A stretch of DNA of 64,000 nt from Liquidambar formosana (Eukaryota > Streptophyta > Magnoliopsida > Saxifragales > Altingiaceae), in assembly GCA_039720395.1 (NCBI GenBank), contig CM077822.1, forward strand, positions 20,853,267 through 20,917,266. Reading direction: 5' to 3'. The position numbers and the translations under genes were made by a program. A model generated the notes under the pieces. The model was not told the DNA's origin. It saw nothing but the letters and a program-made list of their open reading frames with translations, and made no database searches. Below, one piece after another: positions 43,717 to 55,800 of this stretch (its first letter is position 1; the number at the start of each line of letters is the position of its first letter).

Positions 43717-46700
43717 AAGAATTAAATATTATTCGATTTGAATATTTAAAAATTTAAAAATAAAAAAATTCTAATAGAAAAAAGGGTGAAAATGAAAACC
43801 ATACATTTATCTTGGGTTGACTCAAACAAGTCAACTTGGTGCCTGAAATTAAGTTCTAAGCCCAATCTCACCCAAAGCAACTCAGACTTGTGCCTAAAGA
43901 GCAATTTGGTCTAGCTGAATCCAATCAGCATTATATATACTGAGACATAAATCAAGCTCTGTCGTGGTTAGCATAAAGTACTCTCCATTTAGGAATGTAC
44001 ATGAAATTCGTTTAGTAGAGAAGGAAAACACTTTCATAATTTATCATTACTTTTGTAATAATGGACACAAAATGTGAGGCTCACATGCCGATTGTGTCCT
44101 TGTAGCCATGTGTTCTCATGTTCATATGTCCAATGCTAGTGAGTCGCAATCGGAGATTAATTGAGAACAAGGTCGGCATTAGGCTTCTTATTCTATTGGT
44201 GATCAATTTGTAATGAATCAAAAGATAAGCCCAGTCCAGCTAGTTACCATCCATAATATGAAAGTATCCCCATTAATCCTGTACTAAGGATTTTTAAACT
44301 TGTCTAAGGAAGGGTCACCTCCTCCTACTTGTGCAAGCCTGGACGTGGGTAGTTTAATTTTGAGAATTTCATAAAGGACCAAACAACCCACCAAATCAAA
44401 CCATCTCTTAAAAGTATAAGCAAGGGAACCTTCTATTGCTTGTCTTTTTCCTCTTATTTTTTTGTTTTCCCATTTTTGCTGGGCCAAACTACCATAGAAA
44501 AATGTGTTCAAAGTCTAGGATTTTATATTTCTTTTAGTGGTTTTTTAGTCTTTTTGACTCCGACACCTCTTCTCTAGCTTTTTCTTTTTCTTTTTCTTTG
44601 GTCCAACTTTTGTAGCCGTGTTTGACAAAGAGGACCCTTTTTTTTTTTTCTCTTCAGGCTTGTTGAAAAATAGAGGTCTTGAGGGAGACACATTTCTTTT
44701 GTATTTTATCAGTTTCTGAATGAATTTTCCTTTGGCTTTTCTCATTCTAGAAAGCAGCCAAGTGGATTTACCAAAACAAACAGAGAGGTTTGACTATTAA
44801 GATCATGATCTCTTAATGTGAACTGGCACCAATGGTTTGTGAGGAGGTGGAAGCCCCATCATCCAAAAAGGAAGTGGCTGGGAGAAAAAGTTTTTTGTCT
44901 TCTTCTAGTGGATGACAAGGCAAGGCATCAGTCTTCTTTTCCCTTCCAATCATTTTTCTAAAATAGTTGAATAAATTAAAATAAAAAATAGAATAAATAT
45001 TAATAAAGAGTTAACCAAATGATATTGAATTAATCACTCCCAAGTCTCAACTCTTCCCAAATTTTATACTTCATCCACCACCGCCTGTGTGTGGACAAGT
45101 CGCCACACCTCTGACCAAAAAATAAATAAATAAAGGCATGTGATGTTTTAAATATTATTGATAGTTTCTATGATAACTCTAACCTTTTAAACAGTTGTGA
45201 AAAAGTAATAATTATAGTTAATGTTATAAGATTTTAATTTTCTTTTTTTTCCATTAATTACAAGATCAATTTTTTTTTTTTAAAATTCATGAAGGGCATT
45301 TGAATTTTCCCCATCATTTGTGATTATGATCGAATATCTTTTCTTAAGTTTTTTTATTCAACATGATGGATTTATGACTTCATTACTGTATAATACATTA
45401 TGAGTGTTTAATTTCTATTTAGACGGCTAACTCTTATATTATTAAGTTATGAGTAGATCAAGTTAAAAAATGGGAGATTTGTCAAATTTAATTTTGTTTT
45501 AAGAGCCAAATGTCAATGTAACATGAGTTAATGTTTTGTCAACTGATGAATCATGTGTCTCCATTAATGTACCACATATGTCAAAAATGGAAGGAGATAT
45601 CATTGATAGAGCATCCATTTTGTAGCCTCTTCCTATTTAAGAACTTTATATGTTGATCACACCCTTCATTTAACATTTGATATTTATTAATGCATAGGGA
45701 CATTATTAAAAATTTGATACAGTGTGTTTAATGATTAAGGTTTTCATTGTAATTAAATGGTATATATATATATATAACAGGGATATTGAAACTGTTGACC
45801 TACTAATTCCTAAGAACATAAAAGGCATTGTTCACTTTGCATCAACTGACACTTAAGATAAACTCGATTGATGGCTAACCGTAAAAGGGAATGAAAAGCC
45901 AAACTCAAAACCTTTCACTTCTTAAAACATAAGTCTTGGGAGCTACTAGTCCACTGAGCTAGAATGATAGAAAATAGTTGTGACAGTTATAACTTCCTTC
46001 TCTTTTTCTTCATTTATTGTCAATTTGGAATGGGAATTCATTGTCAATTGGAGCTTCCATATGACCATCATAGCTCCTTTAATTTCATGGTGAACAAGGA
46101 GTTACAATGGCAACAATGCTTTTATTTTTTGTCTCACATATTTTTCAATAGCTAATCCTTTTTGACTCTTTGTTTATTTATTTCTTCTATATTTACCAGC
46201 TGTAGGGGAAGATATATATGCATGATGCATTTGCATAAGGTAATAGTTCAAAACTATTTACATTTTAAATTGTCATTCTAGCCTTTATCCTTAGCACAAA
46301 CTTTTAAAAAATACCATTGATAATCTTTTACATTGTTGCAACAAAAAAAAAAAAAAAAAAATCAATCAAACATATGAACACATGGACATAGTCTCTAAAA
46401 TTACATAAGACTCAAATGTCAAACATGTGTCTACGTGTCATACACAAACTACTAATCTAATTGAGATTAAATTTTAATATTTGTAATGATGACTTTTTAC
46501 CTAAAAATGATAATAATAATAATAATAATACTGTCAATTATAATAATTTTTTGCAAAAAAAATATAAATAAAACCACCGATTGCATTTATCAGACCAAAC
46601 ACTCAAAATTTATTCTCTAAGCACCGTACAAAGATAAATCAGATTATTCCCCCCCCCCCCCCCCCCCCCAACATGAGGAAAGGAGATGGATAAATAGACA

Positions 46701-46893
46701 AAAATAAACATCAATTAGCTCCTAAATTAATTTATCACTGTCAAACAGTGACTGTCCGTACACCAGCTCTCACAAGAGGTCCTTATTTCAGCCAATACTT
46801 GTGAACCACGTGTTACAATCATGTCCACATATTGGCCCTCCAAGCACACTAGCCAGCCAGGTGTCACAATTCTAAATGAATTTTAGGAAATAA
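43717..46893. other. AT-rich intergenic DNA
   Basis: About 3.2 kb without a convincing gene; short open frames are lysine- or phenylalanine-rich by-products of A and T runs. It holds simple repeats: (ta)n near 45761, (aat)n near 46510, and a run of about 19 C at 46651-46669. Confidence 0.5.
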
Positions 46894-48386
46894 CTAGTTT
46901 TAGAACCCGTGCGACGCACGGATTTATTTATAAAAAATAATATTATTAGCAAATTATAATTTTAACAGCATACTTATTCTCTAATATAATATGTTAATTA
47001 AATTTAAAAGATATAGACAAAAATAAATTAAATAATTCAATCAAAATAATTTTTGGTGTGATGTTAGTGTAATGTATCACACACAATTTAATTATACTCC
47101 CGAAAAAGACAAATTATTTTGAAAAAAATAAAATATAATGGTAGAAGCTTGTAAGAAATGAAGGAACTGACACGTTATGATATTTGGTGGAAAAAGATTT
47201 AGATTTTCTAGAACCTAGCGCATTCCATGATCGTGGTTTTAACATGTTGGTATATACTAAAGCAAGTATAACCATTGAAGGTGTCTTGAAATCTGACGAT
47301 GTAAATTGTAGAATGCATGACAACGATGAATCTTGGCATTTCATAAGGGTTTCGAGTGGTTTTTACATAGAGAGAAAAACCAGGGGAAAAATATCAAAAA
47401 ATTGTTTGAGATTATAATATAAAAAGATGAGAGAAAAGTCTAAATTGAGAAAAAGAATAGGAGAAAAAGGCAAAAGGAGAAGAAAAGAAGAGAAAACATA
47501 AATCTTTTCAATTTTATATAATTAACTACATAGAAGAATTTTGATTACAATAGTTTTTTTTTTTTTTTTTTTTTTTAATTTTATTTGCTTCGAAGGCAAA
47601 TCGGGAGAATTTGAAGATTCCGACGTATCGTGTGTTCTTTTTAATCATTTTTTCCTCTATTTGTCTCTTTTTTTAATTGTAAGTATTTATAGTTTTATAC
47701 ATTCAATTTTTAGGAAGGGAAATGAATAGGCATAAAGAAAATGGAGAAATATAGTACAGTTTACCAAGTTTGGGTTGAACATTGTACAATGTAGATTTTC
47801 TAATTCTCCCATGTAAAAACATAGATATATGCAGTGAACACCAAGCATTAACTTACCTCCACCGTGTGAAAAAGAGCAGTGAATACCAAAATTTTAAAAA
47901 AAAAAAAATTTGGGAATTTACCTTTTGGTGACCACTTCTCAAATTAATACCAAACAAATAACATTAATAGTCTTTTTAAAGTACCTATACAGTTAATTTG
48001 TTGCAAGTTGGTAGACAATATTCTTTATTTGGTATTAAGTTAGAAAGTGATCACTAAAAGGTAGTTTTCCTGGAAGTCACTAAAAGGAACTTTTTGAAAA
48101 AATTACGTTTTAGTGACTACTTCCCAACGTAATGTGAAACAACGGCAATTAGTTGTCATTTTGACGGAAATTTACAGTCAATTTGTAACAAGTTGATAGA
48201 TTAATATCCTTTTTTGGTATTAGGTTAGAAAAGTGTTCCTAAACAGTAATTTTTCCAAAAAATTTGTCTCCACTGTATTTCACTGTTTCAGCACGTGAAT
48301 TTGAAAAAAAAAAAAAGAAAAACTTTTATATTGACACGTGGCCTTTAACACAGTAGCCATTCCTCCGTTTAGATATATATAATAGA
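46894..48386 (-). mobile_element. Non-autonomous Helitron-like element
   Basis: On the minus strand it starts after an A (48387) with TCTATTATATATATCTAAAC and ends at CTAG (46894-46897) followed by T. A strong hairpin CCGTGCGTCGCACGG lies about 10 bp before the end. About 1.5 kb. The inside contains two diverged direct copies of a sequence with 'tttggtattaggttag'-type words (about 47905-48065 and 48095-48255). The first also resembles 688-800 on the other strand. No Rep/helicase gene. Confidence 0.55.
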
Positions 48387-48387
48387 T

Positions 48388-49846
48388 AATAGATATTAGA
48401 TGATGATTAGCTTTATCACGAGGCTTTTGACTTGGCAAGTTTTGAAAATCTCATGCATACGTTACATCTATTTTTAATAACAGTTTGTCACATCATATCG
48501 AGCTTATCGAGTTATCACTCTGTTTTGGCCTAGCATATGTTTAAACCGAATTGGCTAAATTACCCTTATTGTATTAATAGAAGGACTAAACAGTCCTCCT
48601 AATAGGATAATGAGGGCAGTGTAGTTGATTGTTGCCCATTAGGTCGACGTACATGATGTGGAAATTATTTAGCGGTCAGAGTATGAGAAAAGCTACCATG
48701 TGGGCATCCTCATCTGTATATTGGTGGACCCTTCTTATTATAGGGATATTAGATGAGTTTTAAGACAAGTTATATGATTAGATAAAAGACATTACAGGCT
48801 TACAAGAGTTTTGTACTTTTTATTAGCATTCGCCTGAATTTTTATTTTTATTTTTTTTATTCTGATTGGTGCATATGAACTCATTTAAAATTATTTTTAA
48901 TCAAACTTATGCAATTAGATAAAGTTAATGTGATGAATAGGATGCCATGCATGCATGCATGGTGAATGTCTTAAATTGTGTAAGAAGAGGGCTTATTCAT
49001 TTAGATATCTAAGTGAATAAATGGGTAACATTGCATAAGAGGAGGATATATATACATACGTACACATATAAGAGCAATGCTACATAACCTAAATTTTTTT
49101 ATTCAAATTTCTTATTTCCTAGCATAGATGTGGCAAATGAGATGATTGTCACATCAATCCATTATTAACGATTATTCTTTTAATGAAAAATTAATTGACT
49201 AGCCAAACAGGCATATCATTTGGGCAAAAATTTGGGTTCTTTAGTATTTTTCATATTTAATATAGCAATCTAAAATAAAAGAAAGGGCAAAAATAGCCGA
49301 CTATGATTTTAAACACAAGACTGCACATGCCCCTAGCAATTGAGATGAAAATGTGATACTTAAAATTAAGCAATAAATTTAATGATTACCCTTAATGTTA
49401 TTTTTTTTCTTTTCTCTTTTTGTGCTAACAAGGATCTAGAATACCAAACCTTCTTATCGACTAATCTCTCGAAACACGTGTAAGGCCATTCTTCATTTTA
49501 CTCTAGTTAATGACCATGATAAATTTAGTAGGTAGTTGACCTTAAGAGGAACCACAAAGATTCAAACCTATTTTTAAAAATGACTTTTTAAATAGGGAAA
49601 CAACGATCTGAAATAAAATATTTTTCTTAACCTAGTTTAGGAGCAAAACATTTACTTAACCTGAATCATTTTGTTCATTTCAGTGAATCCTACCTGCCAC
49701 AACATGGTGGTAAGTGCTTTATATTCCATTTTGCATGAGTATGTTCTTTGAGTTTTGCGTTTTCTATAGAACAAAAAAAGATTGATGAAGAGTCAACCTA
49801 CTTTTAAGGGGGTGCCATTCCCAATTAATCATCCACAACTTGAATC
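48388..49846. other. AT-rich intergenic DNA, possible MITE at 49076-49249
   Basis: No gene. At 49076-49249 the ends (AGCAATGCTACATAACC, and its weak inverted match near 'gggttctttagtattttt') suggest a decayed MITE. A run of (catg)n lies at about 48945-48962. Confidence 0.4.
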
Positions 49847-50217
49847 AATATTAATGCCATTATAAATTATTAGAGGTGGTACACTAATAAAATAAAATAA
49901 AAATACTAGAGGTGGTATGTGCAGTTGTGCACAACACTATAATTATCTAATAATGGAATAGGAGGTTAGTTGGTTTGAGTTTTAAAAAAAAATATGAAAT
50001 TACTATTTTGCCTTCATTAATTTTTCAATTCGATATTAATGCCATTATAAATTATTAGAGGTGGTACACTAATAAAAATAAATAAATATTAGAGGTGGTA
50101 TGCACACATGATGTGTGTGCACAACACTATAATTATCTAATGGAATAGTAGGTTAGTTGGTTTGAGTTTAAAAAAAATATATATGAAATTACTATTTTGC
50201 CTTCATTGATTTTTCAA
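49847..50217 (+). repeat. Tandem duplication, about 186-bp unit, two copies
   Basis: 'attaatgccattataaatta' at about 49851 recurs at about 50036, and the following roughly 180 bp match with small indels ('gaggtggtacactaataaaa', 'cacaacactataattatcta'). Non-coding. Confidence 0.8.
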
Positions 50218-52579
50218 TAATAAAATAATAATGTCGTCTTTTAGAATTTTAAAGGAAAAAGAGGATGATGTATGGGTGAGAGAGCAAGCACTCCTATGCC
50301 CTTTATAAACATGTTTTACTGCCTCTAGTATATCACTTCTTTGGTAAGGATGAAATTCACACTAATGTGAGATTCATCCAACTCTAGCTTCTTTTTAAAC
50401 AATGGTAAATAAAAAATAAAAATAAAAACTATTAGTGATAGATGATGATGTAGAAATATTATTTATGATAATATTTACATAAAATATGATGCTAAATTAG
50501 CAAATACTCCGTAACTGTTTATATAGCATTAGCGATTCGATTTTTAGTTTTATAAATGATTGTAAAAATATCATTTTTGAGAATGTTATTGAACATTAGA
50601 ATGCACAAATTATTAGTTGGGAGAACTTCGGATGAATTAGTCGAGTCACGAAAAACAATTATAGTTTAATACACATTATTATTAATTTTTTAGTAAATGA
50701 CTACTAATTTCACTACCAATTCTCCCTTTATTATAATAATAATAATAATTATTATTATTATAAGGATATGGTAGGACACAACGACTAAGCAAGTGTGCCC
50801 TTTATGGGAACCCCCTGGTTTCCTTCTGTCAAATGGCTCGTGCACAAATACAATTTTCTCCACCTAGAGTCGGTGGCCTTTTGGGTCCAAAGTGGATGGC
50901 CGCGGAATAGCACCAATGCGTGTGAGGATGAATAATAAACAACCCCCCCCCGGGTGGGTCCAATATGTCACTCCTCATCAAAATATCCCTACCCTTCAGC
51001 CATTAACCCTAATGTTGGGTCCCACACCTAGTTCTAACCTACGAAAAGTCTACCTATCACGAGTGAGTTTTCCATGTAACTGTGACACGGTCACGTGGTG
51101 TTATGGACCAATAAGAGGCAAACAAAGTGGGATTGTGGGGCTAAAAGGTATTTTGATAATTCCACTTTGCTCGTTTCTTATTAACCTGTGACACTACATC
51201 AGCCGTATCACAATTACCTACAAGTTTTTCTCCACTTATCCCATCTCTAAAAAATCAAGTGCTCCTGAGACTACCCGAAAATGTTTAAGTCAGCAGCCAG
51301 CAAAGCCATGATCGATGTAATCATAGTAACAAAGTTCTCTAATGAGAAAAAACTTATGTATAATTACGACACAGTTGACAGGGTATCACGAGTCTATATG
51401 GGTAGAGTAAAATAAGAACGTGAGACTACTTTTTAATATGATATTTTCATGGAGTTAGTCTTGAATTTTTTGGGGTTCTAAACGAACTTGTAAAATGGGG
51501 TTGTCTATAGATTTGGGTTAAAAATTATTTAGAGTTCTTGGACTCGGGTTAGGGCCTTGACTGTATCACAGTTGCACTAAAAACTTACTCTTCTCTAATT
51601 ATTCTCAAGAGTGGAGCTAGCATGACAAAGTGAACAATGATAGTCAAATCATGACCATAGATGGATTTTACTCTTTTTAAAAAAAATTAATGGTTTAGTA
51701 TTATTTTTTGTAGTCATGATTTGATTGACATTGTTTGTTACAATGACAGTTTGTCATGTAGGTATTTCTCTATTCTCAAATCTTTTGAATTTACCATGTT
51801 TTTTTTATTAAATGAATGAAACCCAAATTTACCCATATATATTTCAATAATTCTCAAATTATTTTTGAATAATCACAATAATTTTTAAAATTCTTAAATT
51901 ATTTAGACAAATTATCATACTAATAATAAATCTTTCTTATTAAGTTAAGTTAAACAATTTATTTATTTTTTTTACTCATAAATTTTGATTTGTTTCGAGT
52001 TATTCTCTATATATTCTTGAATAATTCTGGTATTACAAACTACGGGCATAGTAAAAGAAACGAAAATTTTAATTGTGGAAATTTGATTGGCTGTAGCACA
52101 CCACTCTCCAGTAATCTCAACACCACCAGAAGTTTTCCCACCGAAGGACCTCCGCAGTTTTGTAGGGGGGTCGGTGCGCATGACGCACCCTGCGCATTTA
52201 AAATCAACCTACTCACTGCTCAGAATCTGCATTCACACCTAGCCCCACCCCACTCTCAGATCAAAAGAGACTGCTGATCGGACTACGAACCCTCTCTCTC
52301 TCTCTTAGGGATGGCAATATACGCCCCGATTTGACCCATTCAACGGAAAAAAGACAGTATTTATCCTCGGGAATTATTTAATGCCATTCTTGTTAAAATT
52401 TCTGTTTTACTAAAGCCAACCGTTTCATTTCACTTTGTTTGTTAAAAACAACAAACATTTTACATGTTTTTTATATGCTAAAGTAATCATTATATCTATT
52501 TGTTAGAATAGTTATTGTTCTCCCGTAGTATGTAATTATTGCTGGTTGTTAAATTGCTTTTATGTGTTTCATGTTTTAG
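50218..52579. other. Intergenic DNA before the viral insertion
   Basis: No gene seen. It includes (taa)n at about 50733-50760, a short C/G run near 50943-50953 and a (ct)n run near 52291-52308. The part at about 52300-52579 may include host DNA or viral leader; the left border of the viral insertion cannot be fixed. Confidence 0.45.

Positions 52580-52611
<32 letters not shown>
52580..52611 (+). repeat. 32-base A run
   Basis: An uninterrupted run of A about 40 bp upstream of the viral primer site. It may mark a poly(A)-like or slippage-expanded border; the length is uncertain in any assembly. Confidence 0.7.
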
Positions 52612-52613
<2 letters not shown>

Positions 52614-52653
52614 CCTGAAGTTCCTGTTTCTACTGAGTGTAGAGTTGTGTTAA

Positions 52654-52665
52654 TGGTATCAGAGC
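52654..52665 (+). other. Pararetroviral primer binding site (Met-tRNA)
   Basis: TGGTATCAGAGC is complementary to the 3' end of initiator Met-tRNA and is the standard minus-strand primer site of Caulimoviridae. It lies 234 bp before the ORF1 start codon and by convention marks the start of the viral genome map. Confidence 0.9.
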
Positions 52666-52898
52666 GTCAGTGTTAGGAATTAATAGTTTTTATTATAATC
52701 TGTTTAAGCCTGTTATCAGCTTATTTATTCTTGTTTATTTGTTAAGTGTTTTAATTACTAGTTAGTTATTTTGATTTATCTGCAAACCTTAAAGACAACC
52801 TTGAATAGGGAGTACCGAGGCCTTGACTTTGTTGAAAGGTAGCCAGTTGAGCTTGTGTCCTTTCGTTTGAGTCGGCAACTTTGTAGGAAAACCTAGTC

Positions 52899-55800
52899 AT
52901 GGAAGATTTGGGGTGCGTAGGTAAGAAAAATAATCAAACTAATGATTATAAACATTTAGCACATGTACAAGATAAAGACGCTAATATAGGCAATATTAGC
53001 AGAACATTAAATTATGTTGTAGATAACTTATCTGGTATGTTTGGTAAATTAGTAAATATTGAGAAAAATCAAGAAAAAATATATGAAAAAGTTAATATGT
53101 TAAGTGAAATCCAGAATATAGACCTAAAGGATGAAACAAAAAGTTTAATCCAAAGTCTAGAAAATAATTTGAAAAACAATTCAGATAATGTATTAGTACT
53201 AAAAGAAAGTACTAATGAAGAGATTCCAAGATTATATTTTGGAACAGAAATTATGATGTTTAAAACTGATAAACATCGAAAAGACTTTGAAGCCATCAAA
53301 GAAATTTTAGAATATTGGAAAACCCGATATATTAAAGAAGAAAATTACGATGAACGTAATAAACTTCTAAAACAAATGCAAGACTTATATTCAGCAAATG
53401 AAAAATTAATGACTGAATATAATTATGACTTAGCCCTTCAACTAGAAGAGTCAAGTGAATCAGATAAAGAATCTGATATAACTTTCATGCCAAACAGTGT
53501 ACAAGATGAAAGTTCAGATGACGAGCCAGAACCAGAAGGTAGAAAATTTGGCCTATCATCAAGTGATAACAATACTGGAAGTACAAGCAGTACTTCAGTT
53601 GATGAAGAAATAATCATTGAAAAAGAAAACAATGATGATAATAATAATGACCCTCAAGACTCTAAAAAAAGAAAAGAGATTGAGACGGATGAGGAAGAAA
53701 AACTAATTCCTAGAGGTCAAAGGTATAATTTCGAATCACCTATATTCGATGTCTATGATGACATTGATGATGATGACCCAATGCAAATTGAAGATTTAAA
53801 ACCTTTAAAAGATGAAGGTTCTACATCAGAACCTGCACCTACAACAAGCATAAGGACTGATTTAAATAAAATCAATGTAACTACTGGAGGAGTTTATCTC
53901 GACTTAAAAAATGTCGAATTTAAAAATTATGATCAAGCTTTAAGAGAATGGGCACAATCAATGTCTATTGTCATTAATACATATAAAAGTAGTTGGTCTA
54001 AAGAAAGATTTTTAGACTACATCTGTGCAACTCTCCAAGGAGATTGCTTAAACTTCCTTAGAAGATGGGAAGCCTCTGATGAAGGTAAACATGAAAAAGC
54101 TAGTTTACTTAATGAATTTAATTCATTTGATAAAATATTAAATGAATTCGCACAAATTCTAAGAAGAGAATTTTGTGGAATTAAATTTGAAGAACAGGAG
54201 GAAATTTACAATGAGTATATGCTAACAAAATGCAGAATATGCAATATTTGTGAATTTAAATCCTTTGCAAAATTTTATCAGGAATATTATCATAAACTTA
54301 ACCCACCAAAAACTGAGTTTTGGTTAAGTCAATTTTTCCATAAGTTACCCTCACCATGGGATGAACTTTGTAATGATGGATATAAAGAATTCTTGAGTAG
54401 TTCTAATGGTGGAAAAGACACGTTAGGAGCAAGAATTCAATATGCTGAAAGAATTGTAACTAAACATTGCATAACACAAAAAGCTGTTAAGCAAGTGAAA
54501 AATCAACTTAATGATAAATGTTGTAGCAAAGTAATGCGACAACAATGGGAATTTGGTTGTAAAAAATCAACCCCTTATAAGAAAAAGAGAAAATTTAGAA
54601 AATATAAATTTGTCAAATGGAAAGGTAAAAAACCTAATCCTAATAAGAAATATGTCAGAAAAAGAAAGAATAATAGAAATACTACATTTAGAAGAAAATC
54701 TAAATGTAAGTGTTATATTTGCAATGAAGAAGGCCATATAGCACCACAATGTCCTAAGAAAGGAAAGAGTGGTAAACAGATGATAAAATTTCTAGAAGAA
54801 AAACAATTAGAAATTTTAGTTGGAGAAGAAGTCTCTGACAATGATTCTATAATATATGAGGTTCAATCAGAATCTGAAACTGAAAGTGAAAGTGAAGAAG
54901 AATCAGACATGATTTTCATGATGTCTGAAAGGAATGAAAACAAAGAAATCTTTGAAGCGATTCCAAACGAGGAATTACAACTTATAAAATTAGGAGATGT
55001 CATAGGTGAAGAAGCATCTATAGACGAATCTAATTTTGAGAAATTTGATAAAATTAAAGAAGTGAAAAAAGAAGAACTTTATCAAATCTCAAAATTCAAT
55101 ATTTGGCAAGCTAGATTATTTGAGCAATTTAGTGGAAATACATCTGCTAAAGCTACTGAAGATGAAATGGTGGAAATACCACTATTCGATAAAAATAAAA
55201 TTCGAAGACTTAAACAAAAACATCCAAAGATTCGATATATTCATATCGGAATAATTCAAATAGAAATTACAGCTCTATTTAGAGTAGGATTAGACACTCC
55301 TATTCTAGTAGTAGTCTTGGATAAAAGATTTGAAGATCCTATTAAAGCACTAATAGGTGGAATACAGTCAAATCTTGTCTATGGACAAGTTTGGTTTAAA
55401 ATAAAACCAAATTATTTTATATCAATAGAAGATCCAAATATTTGTGATACGATAAAAATTCGCATTCAAACCAGAGGAATTGATATGAAAAAGAATAGTT
55501 ATAATTTATCAGTTCAATGGAAAGCAATTCATGAACTAACAAATTTTACAAAAACATCAATTAAAGAAATTGATAAAAATATGATCGAATTATTCGAACC
55601 AAGAGTATTCGATACTGAAATTCAACCAAGATTAATAAATTGGAAAGATTTGGAAATACCGAAAAGCTGGTTAATAAAAGAATTTACAGAAAATCCTAAG
55701 CCAAAATTCTATAAACCAATAGAATTTCAAGCATCAGGAAACAATCTTTATTTTACTGATAATCGTCGAAATAATATAAAATTATTAGACGATGCATCAA

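Noticed and set aside
44545..44745. Lys-rich minus-strand ORF
   Set aside because: Made from T-rich plus-strand tracts, with no motif and no neighbouring exon.
46651..46669. Long C run as a structured element
   Set aside because: A plain homopolymer, also seen at about 34707-34722. Its length is unreliable in assembly and nothing around it suggests function.
52299..52365. 'agggatggcaat' start of a further transposon before the viral copy
   Set aside because: The phrase is common at plant repeat ends, but no partner end or target duplication could be found, so no element is called.
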